Source: Neoscytalidium dimidiatum
Taxonomy: Eukaryota; Ascomycota; Dothideomycetes; Botryosphaeriales; Botryosphaeriaceae
Assembly: GCA_037367355.1 (NCBI GenBank)
Contig: CM074701.1
Coordinates: 1,240,001-1,304,000, forward strand
Direction of reading: 5' to 3'
Length of the DNA stretch: 64,000 bases
Both the position numbers and the translations under genes were made by a program. Below are positions 57,750 to 64,000 of the stretch, one piece after another (the stretch's first letter is position 1; every line of letters starts with the position of its first letter). Under the pieces are notes generated by a model, which was given only the letters and a program-made list of their open reading frames with translations, searched no databases and was not told the DNA's origin.

Positions 57750-59183
57750 TTACCCTCTCGCCTCGATCGAAGTCCATTCCCCCTCCTTCACATCCTGGAA
57801 ATCCATCACTCTATTCTCTCCCCCGAACCTGCCTTGCGTATGTTTCCATTCCCTACCTACAGCTGTCTCGGGCCGCCACCGCCAGCTATGTTGCATCCTG
57901 GGATCTAAAGTCCCCTCCATCGCATCCGCGATGTATGCTCCAATAACTGGGATGTGCATGAAACCATGACCACTGGCTCCAACGCCTAGCACTAGGCTGC
58001 TATAATCCGGATGCGGGGCGATAAGAAACGCGCGGTTGGGTGTATCAGCGCACCAGCAGATGCGTGCGAAGCTAAAAGGTCGTTTGGCCAGGTGCGGCAT
58101 GCATTCCTGCAGGAAATCGCGGGCACGCTTCTCGGCTTCGAGCGGGATCTGATGTCTGGCGAACGGTATGGAGGCTTTTCCACCAGTGGCAGGGTCAGTA
58201 GTCCAATTAAGATAGCCCGGGTGCTCGTCGCAAATCTTGAGCTCGTGGTTGTCTTCGTCTGGTTCCATGAAGAAGCCCCTGCGCATACGTTAGTGGTTGG
58301 AAGCCTCGATGGGAGGATGGGACTCGCCGTTCGACGTTAAACAGGACGGGTAGGTTCTTGTACAGCTTCGCCTCCTCTTCAGTCATCTTGATGTGGCATA
58401 ACGTCCATGCGGTCGGTCGCAGTTGATCTTTGAGGTCCAGGAGCTGTGGCGCGTTTGCGCCAGCGCACAGAATGGTGCGGTCAGCGCGCCACTCCTTCCC
58501 ATCTGCTGTTCTCGCTCCCTTGGCATCGCCATTCTCAATTAGCAACTCCTTTACGTCTCCTTGCGGGCTGCCAGTGACATAGGTCACTCCCAAGCGCTGT
58601 GCTTCAGCTGCAGCCGATACTAGTGCTTTCCGTGCGTGCACCCATCCTGCGCCCTCAGACTTGTACCAGCCCTTCCAATTCGGAAATTCGCCGGTCAGAA
58701 CACCTTCAGGCATTGTTTTGCGGAACTCTTCGGCAGAGTTTAGCTCGACGAAGCCCTTCTCGGGCGTCGGTGCCTCGCGAATGTAGGATGCCTCGACGAC
58801 AGCGGGATCGCTCGCCGCAATGATGTACCCGGTGCCATGGTAGTAAGGCTTGAAGACGGAATCATTGAGCCATCCTTCGGTCGCCTTGACCAGGAGAGTG
58901 TTGCTGACGAAAGCCTCGTCGTCCTCGACGCCCGAGAAGGAGCCTGAATCGCGTTTCCGGGGTCAGCGTGAGGATCAGCAGGGCAGCTCGGTAGGGGCAG
59001 ACCTTGCTCGACGATCTTGTTCACGTCATTGCCCGCGGATATGGCCGAGGGCACCGGGTAGGGATCCAGCACGGTGACGCGTTTGTAGCCACGGCGGGCG
59101 AGGTGCAGAGCCGTCGAACTGCCCCAGGTGCCGGCGCCGACGATCAGAATGGACGAAGTGGCGGGATCCAGGGGCGAAGACAT
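57750..59183 (-). CDS. Fructosyl amino acid oxidase (Amadoriase), FAD-dependent
   Basis: Exons 59183..59003, 58943..58328 and 58278..57750 encode 441 residues, the family length. The FAD-binding start VGAGTWGSSTALHLARRGY (residues ~14-32) is followed by LDPYPVPSAISAGNDVNKI and FKPYYHGTGYI, all typical of Amadoriases. SFARICWCADT holds the cysteine expected to bind FAD covalently, and ICDEHPGY and RFGGENRVMDF complete the match. The enzyme oxidatively deglycates fructosyl amino acids to amino acid, glucosone and hydrogen peroxide. No SKL-type peroxisome signal is seen at the C-terminus (EARG), unlike many relatives. Intron 2 has a GC donor (CG/GCGAGT) with a CTAAC branch and GCGCAG acceptor. 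Its removal is needed to keep VERGFFMEP in frame. Intron 1 has a weak GTCTGC donor. Confidence 0.92.
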
Positions 59184-59518
59184 TGCGGAATGCCTTTCCT
59201 ACCTCCTAGAGGCGACGACATGGCGAAGTGATCTTATACAGCGCTGCTGGCGACGCGGCGTGGAGTCGGCAGCTCTCAAGAAGTGCCGGTTCGAGGGCGG
59301 CAGATCCCTGTAGGCTGCGGGGGGGCTTGCGGGGCGGCTGTCCGTCCCAACGCGTGGACCTGCCGCTCTCCCTCCGCCAACTCGCGCCCTCGGCCCACAC
59401 CATCGCCTCACACGGTCACACCGGCGCCACAACATCCCCCGACCTTATTGGATCTTCGTCCGGGGAGTGGGAGCGAGATTCACCTCTGCCCAACCACAGC
59501 CTGCGCCCTAAATGCAGC
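59184..59518. promoter_or_regulatory. Divergent promoter, Amadoriase / Zn2Cys6 regulator
   Basis: 335 bp separate the start codons of the oxidase and the transcription factor. Such divergence is common for a regulator and its target. I found no perfect CGG-Nx-CCG pair on a quick read, though several CGG triplets are present. Confidence 0.5.
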
Positions 59519-61359
59519 ATGCCCCGTCGCAAGGCCGCTGAGCGCAGCCTGCCGCACAAGTCGCGCTCCCGCAACGGCTGCCTCACGTGTCGAAGGAGGA
59601 AGATCAGTGAGGCCTTCCCAGTTTCCATTACTCGCTTGAACGTGCCCGCTGATGCCCGCGCGCCCTAGGATGCGACGAAGCCAAACCCTTGTGCACAAAC
59701 TGCCAGGACAAGGGCCTGCCGTGCCACCGCGGCGTCACCCTCAAATGGGAGCAGGAATATGCCTCGCGTGGCCTGGCATTTGGCCGCAGTGGTGTACGTG
59801 CCCCCATCATTGCGATCTATGGCCAAACAAGGCAGGAGTTGACGGTCCCGTAGGTCTGGAGCAAGCACGGTGCGACCCAGGACGACATTCCTCGTCTCGA
59901 TCCCTCCGACGTGCACTGGCTTCCCCTGCCTCGTATCCAGCCTTACCACTTCGTCAACAGCACGGTTGAAGGGTTTGAGGAATCGCTGGCCGAGCAAGAA
60001 GAGCTCAGTTGGTTCTCCATCAGGGATGACGGATTCCTTGCCAATCCCGACCGTCCCGGTTCTTCGTCGTCCTCCGTCTCCGGGTACGGTCTGGGGGGCG
60101 CCATGGTGCCGTTTGGCATGCATTCGCCCATCTCTCACGCCTCTCCATCCGCCCTGATTCTCTCCCCCCGCGAGTTTCCACAGCTCGAGAATTCGTCCTA
60201 TGCCCCCTTATTGAATTATTTCCTGGAAAGATTCTGCCCTCTGACCACCCCAAGCGCTCGATCAGACTCGCCCTTTTCCACGCTCATTCTGCCTTTCTCG
60301 GTACAGGCATCATCAACAGCTCTAAACTCCATCCTCGCCCTGTCTGCACGACATCTCTCGAAGATGAATCGCTCGTGGAAGCCAATTGCCATGCAGCTCG
60401 AAGGCAAAGTCCTTCACTCTCTCCGCCGCCGACTCATGACCGAAGATCCGGAACGCGTGGCTCTGGATCCTGAAGTCCCCACCATCATGATGATGCTCTG
60501 CCTCTATGAGATCATCAACAAGTGCGACGAGCGCTGGGTTGTTCATCTACGTGGTGCCCGCGACCTAATCCGCACCCGGCGGCGCCTCCTGACCGCTGGT
60601 ACGAAAAACGAACTTGTCCAGTTTTCCGAGCGCTTCTTCGCCTACCAGGATGTCATCGGCCGCACCGCCTGCGGCGAGGTACCCATATTCGGTGACGACT
60701 ACTGGAACGTGGATGACCGCCATGCCGACACGTGGCTCGGCTGCTCCCCCGAGCTCGTCTCCATCGTGTCCTCCATCACCGAGCTCTCGCGCCAACGCCG
60801 CTCTCTATCAGCCGAGCAGCAGTCGGAGTTCGCTGTCAAAGCCGCCGACCTAGAGGCACGTCTTGCAGATCTTAAGCAGCTCGTGGCCCCGGATGACGAC
60901 CCCCTGCGCATATCTGCGGAAGCCAAGCGCATGACTGCTCTCGTGTATCTGTACTGCTCGCTTTACGGCGCCGAGCCGTCGACCCCGCTCGTTCACAACC
61001 ACATCCGCACTATCTTGCGCTTCGTCGATGACAGTATCGAGAATGGCTGCGCAGCGGGTCTGACCTGGCCGCTGTTCGTCGCCGCCGTCGAGCTCCATCC
61101 GCTGGATGATGAATTGTGGGAGGACGATGTCACTTGGGAGCGGGTACACGGATGTCCGCTCGTGCTTCGCGCGTTCGACCATCTGGCGAAGAATAGCATC
61201 GCGAATGTCGTGCGCATGCGAGACGTCGTTCTCAAGATCTGGATGCTGCGCGAGATGGACGCCGTGGGCAATTTGTCTTTGGAGGGGCAGGATGCGGACA
61301 AGAATGACTGGGAGAGATTCGTGGCCCCCTTGAGCATCAACATGAGTCTGGTTGGCTGA
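59519..61359 (+). CDS. Zn2Cys6 transcription factor
   Basis: Exons 59519..59606, 59669..59793 and 59854..61359 encode 572 residues. The DNA-binding zinc cluster spans the first intron: C21-x2-C24-x6-C31-x6-C38-x2-C41-x6-C48, an exact six-cysteine pattern (GCLTCRRRKIRCDEAK, LCTNCQDKGLPC), preceded by a basic stretch. The second intron (60 bp, GTACGT donor) joins FGRSG to VWSKHG. The rest is the fungal transcription-factor middle domain (RDLIRTRRRLLTAG, LSRQRRSLSAEQQSEF, and CGSxxL-type helices such as VYLYCSLYGAEP). It is a nuclear regulator, probably binding CGG triplets as a dimer. Its head-to-head position suggests control of the Amadoriase, which is inference. Confidence 0.91.
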
Positions 61360-63264
61360 GGGGTTCTGTGGTGGGAACCGAGAACATTTTCCGATTATGG
61401 AGTTCTGTGGGTTGGGGCTGGGAAAAGAAGAAGACTTCTCTTTCCTTTCTCTGGCAGAACACGTCTTTGCAAACGAGTCTCAGAAATGCGTGTTTGCCGT
61501 ACGAGTGCGGCTCGCTAGGAGAAGCGTCGTGCGATACGGTACGGCATGATGGGGGAGGTCTCTTGACCCCAGCTGCGACGGGTCCACTCAGCCCGCGGGA
61601 TGCCCTCGGCTGGACCTTCATCTAAGCTTGTTCACGAGAATCGGCGAACCATATGCCTTCGATGGACCAGGGTATCCGTGGACAGCTAGCAGATGACAGG
61701 GGTGGGGAAGCTTATTCGACAGATGCGGGCAATTGACACCGGTAGGGTGGAATGGGATGAACACTCCTCGTCGGTTGGCGAGTATAATGGCTGGCATAGC
61801 GTTCATTGGGCTAGATGGAGTTACGGGGCGCCACGGGCTTGCTACGGAAGGCAAGCTGCTTTGTATGATATTGTTATCAGCTATAGGACTTGCGAGCTCG
61901 ATAATTACTCATTGTGCTCCAGCTCCTGGGGCCGGTTCCGCATGAGGTCTTCCTTCATTGATAACGCTCTTTCCACAGGCTCGTACGTTGTGCTAGTGGT
62001 ATTAGTCAAGTAACTTGCGAGCTGGTGAACCTTGCGTCCGGACACAAAATGTGTTATTGCAAGATTTCAGTGACATCTTTTCGAACTTCACTCGCTGCTA
62101 TTAATCCATTGTCGTTTTGAAAAGCTGGCCTAAAGCGCCCATCGAGTTCTGCGCATGTGCTTTTACTTACTCGCCACGCGGCTCTCGCAGCCACGCAAAA
62201 GTGGATATGTTCACTTGATTCTGAAACAAATTTCGCGATAGATGAGCTGTCTTCATTAGCTTTCGAGTCTGTTCTCGGCGGTAAGACGCATCTTCACTAT
62301 CAGAACGGAAAGAGAATAGTAAGCCTTCACATAGTGCAGACACCACGACAATTCCTTGAAGCGTTGACCCCGTACATAATTCCTGTTCTTTGATACTAGC
62401 CTATTCAATGAACTGGCGAAGCTAGACTTGCTGTTATTGAACTGTTTTGTGCTAATTCATCCTTCCCTTGGCTGACGCGCTCTGACTCATACACTGCAAA
62501 AGACCCAGTATTGAGCTTTTCTTGACGATACTCGCATACGTGCTCAGTGGCATGCTGTGCACTGATGCAGCTTGCATTTACCTGGGGCTGTCATCTGACT
62601 CTAAGCTCTCTGTGTGCGTGGCCATTCCAGACGAGGGCCCGTCTCTGCTGGAGACGAATTCTCGGACTGAAAAAGTACGACGCCGCGCTGTTTTTCAGTG
62701 CTGGCTAGTGGCCTTAACATAGTCCTACACGAATTCACAAGTATCTCGTCCAGTTATCCGAAAGATGGCCTGGATATATCTTGAGAGCTTCGAGCGATGA
62801 CATGTCGAGAGACTGATGAATGAGTCGCTTCGTAATAACGGACAGAGCCTCGTGTGATCGGTCTTGATCTTGATTGCATACAGTCTGTTCAATTCTCACC
62901 CATCTTTCGGCCTCCTGAGCGCTTCATGAAGCTCGTGACTTACTGCGGTCCTGACGTTGAACTCTGCAAAGTTAGCCTGGGTTGAATAATTTCAGCCCAT
63001 TCGCCACGGCATATCCATTCCTCCACTAAAGCTACGTAGGGAAGAGGTGTCATGTGTGCTGTCAGTACGGGCCGGATCAGCTTAGGCCCGAACGCTCCTT
63101 CCTTCCTGCGCTGGGCACTGGTAATTTGTGGCGCCATAATACTCAGGGTCCGGGGGGAATAAAAAGCGCTCTGCTGCCTACAACTTTTTTGACGCGCACC
63201 TTCGTCTTACCTTCTCCCCCACAACACCACCGCCAGCCCTTCCTTATCCAATCTCTCCCTCAGA
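61360..63264. other. Intergenic, gene-poor
   Basis: This 1.9-kb stretch shows only short, unrecognised frames. The last ~110 bp before 63265 carry a TATA-like AATAAAAA (63158..63165) and a pyrimidine-rich leader for the following gene. Confidence 0.5.
63158..63165 (+). promoter_or_regulatory. TATA-like element of the right-edge gene
   Basis: AATAAAAA is about 100 bp before the ATG at 63265, followed by a T/C-rich leader. Position supports a promoter. Confidence 0.4.
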
Positions 63265-64000
63265 ATGGCGGCCGCTACAGCCCCTGAATGCCTTCACATG
63301 CAGAACTTCATCGCCCTCGTCAGGCAGATGCCTGTACCTGACAACGGCGCCTCCATCTCCGCGACCTCGGCTGTCTTCACCCGTCTCCACTCCAAGCGCC
63401 ACATGCACGTATACACTATGCGTGTTTCCGTCGGCGAGATGCTGCACATCGGTGCGGTCATCAATTCCTACTACAAATCTAGTTACAGCAACCTTGATCC
63501 TGGCGCCATCATCATCGTTGATGACGTTGACGATGATTTCCACAAAGTCTCGGCTCTCGTAACTCACCTTACAGGTGAGAGCCGCCACAATGACCCACAC
63601 AGCACGCCTTCAACACACTCCTTTTCGCGCATTGTTGTCCTCAGGGGTCCGAAGCCGGCTGCTGACTGCTCTGATTCCGTCACCTTCACTGGCACGCTCA
63701 GTACCGCGAGGGATACAGTCGGCTCCGCTGTGACCCGACTGAGGCAAAAGTTCTGCGGCTCTCGCGTCATCTGGCACTCCCACGCTGACCCGAGCCTTAT
63801 CACATGGGCGCTGGTCAATGACACGACTCTGGGCCTGGATGCAATTACGGTCTTCGATGCCCTAAGGCAGCGAGCCGGATGCATCGTACTTGACAATCCG
63901 AACGGCAACAAGGCTCCGAACCCTTGGCCGCTCCTGATCAATGCGGTCAACAGCATGAATAACGGCAACGGCATTCCGCTGCTTTTCGCGTCTAATAGTG
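63265..64000 (+). CDS. Unrecognised protein, 3' end outside the window
   Basis: From the ATG at 63265 the frame stays open to the end of the window (245 codons), so the stop lies outside. The start (MAAATAPECLHMQNFIALVRQ) is preceded by a promoter-like leader. The protein has a globular look: alternating beta-like segments (HMHVYTMRVSVGEML, GAIIIVDDVDDDF, SRVIWHSH) and helices, without signal peptide or membrane spans. An intron-like element (63575..63644) lies inside, but removing it would bring in a TGA, so I read it as coding. C-ending codon use is consistent with a real gene. Family unknown. Confidence 0.6.
   Translation, partial: MAAATAPECLHMQNFIALVRQMPVPDNGASISATSAVFTRLHSKRHMHVYTMRVSVGEMLHIGAVINSYYKSSYSNLDPGAIIIVDDVDDDFHKVSALVTHLTGESRHNDPHSTPSTHSFSRIVVLRGPKPAADCSDSVTFTGTLSTARDTVGSAVTRLRQKFCGSRVIWHSHADPSLITWALVNDTTLGLDAITVFDALRQRAGCIVLDNPNGNKAPNPWPLLINAVNSMNNGNGIPLLFASNS

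Noticed and set aside
63575..63644. GTGAGA...CTCAG intron-like segment
   Set aside because: Removal shifts into a frame with an early TGA, while the unspliced frame is open to the window edge.
1..64000. CRISPR array, prokaryotic operon or integrated virus
   Set aside because: No spaced direct repeats, no ribosome-binding sites before clustered genes and no viral replicase or capsid-like frame was seen. Intron-rich genes show a eukaryotic genome.

Overview
The window is nuclear DNA from a filamentous ascomycete (Pezizomycotina). Most genes are interrupted by short spliceosomal introns (about 46-150 bp) with GTANGT/GTGAG donors, CTNA-type branch sites and CAG/TAG acceptors. The gene set is fungal: a 375-residue actin with an intron after codon 3, AA9 cellulose oxidase, Zn2Cys6 regulator, fructosyl amino acid oxidase, FES1, SLD7, AIM32 and CYC2. 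A Dothideomycete is my guess, but I cannot prove the class. Secreted LPMO and heme-thiolate peroxidase genes suggest a plant-associated or saprotrophic life. There are no operons and no CRISPR, and I recognised no rRNA or tRNA gene.

Layout. 1-4.0 kb: gene-poor, with decayed reading frames. 4.0-7.2 kb: cytochrome P450 (+) and a small multi-pass membrane protein (-). 9.6-14.6 kb: RBR ubiquitin ligase (+) and replication factor Sld7 (-). 14.8-20.2 kb: SLC7-type amino acid transporter and mitochondrial leucyl-tRNA synthetase, divergent from a 336-bp spacer. 20.6-26.8 kb: DEAH helicase DHR1 (-) divergent from proteasome chaperone PAC3 (+), then FES1 (-). 28-29.6 kb: actin (+), preceded by a GC-rich, repeat-bearing region. 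31-34.8 kb: an HSPA12-like Hsp70 (-) head-to-head with an unrecognised coiled-coil protein (+). 35.6-36.6 kb: broken F-box gene. 36.9-38.6 kb: MFS exporter (-) with a perfect 111-bp tandem duplication upstream. 39.5-42.0 kb: CYC2 and AIM32 (both -). 42.2-43.7 kb: an SDR-fold protein without recognisable catalytic motifs (+). 44.3-47.8 kb: heme-thiolate peroxidase and AA9 LPMO (both + and secreted). 47.8-54.2 kb: long gene-poor stretch. 54.2-57.6 kb: three small unrecognised genes. 57.7-61.4 kb: fructosyl amino acid oxidase (-) divergent from a Zn2Cys6 regulator (+). 61.4-63.3 kb: gene-poor. 63.3 kb to the edge: start of an unrecognised gene that runs off the window.

How they fit together. Much of the window is housekeeping: translation, ribosome assembly, proteostasis, cytoskeleton and mitochondrial redox. 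Accessory islands sit between these genes: P450, MFS exporter, secreted oxidoreductases and Amadori-product oxidase with a possible regulator. The best candidates for new biology are the divergent Hsp70/coiled-coil pair, the duplicated putative regulator site upstream of the MFS gene, the oxidase/regulator pair, and the SDR pseudoenzyme. None of these is proven here. Exon models were built by hand from splice signals and reading-frame closure.
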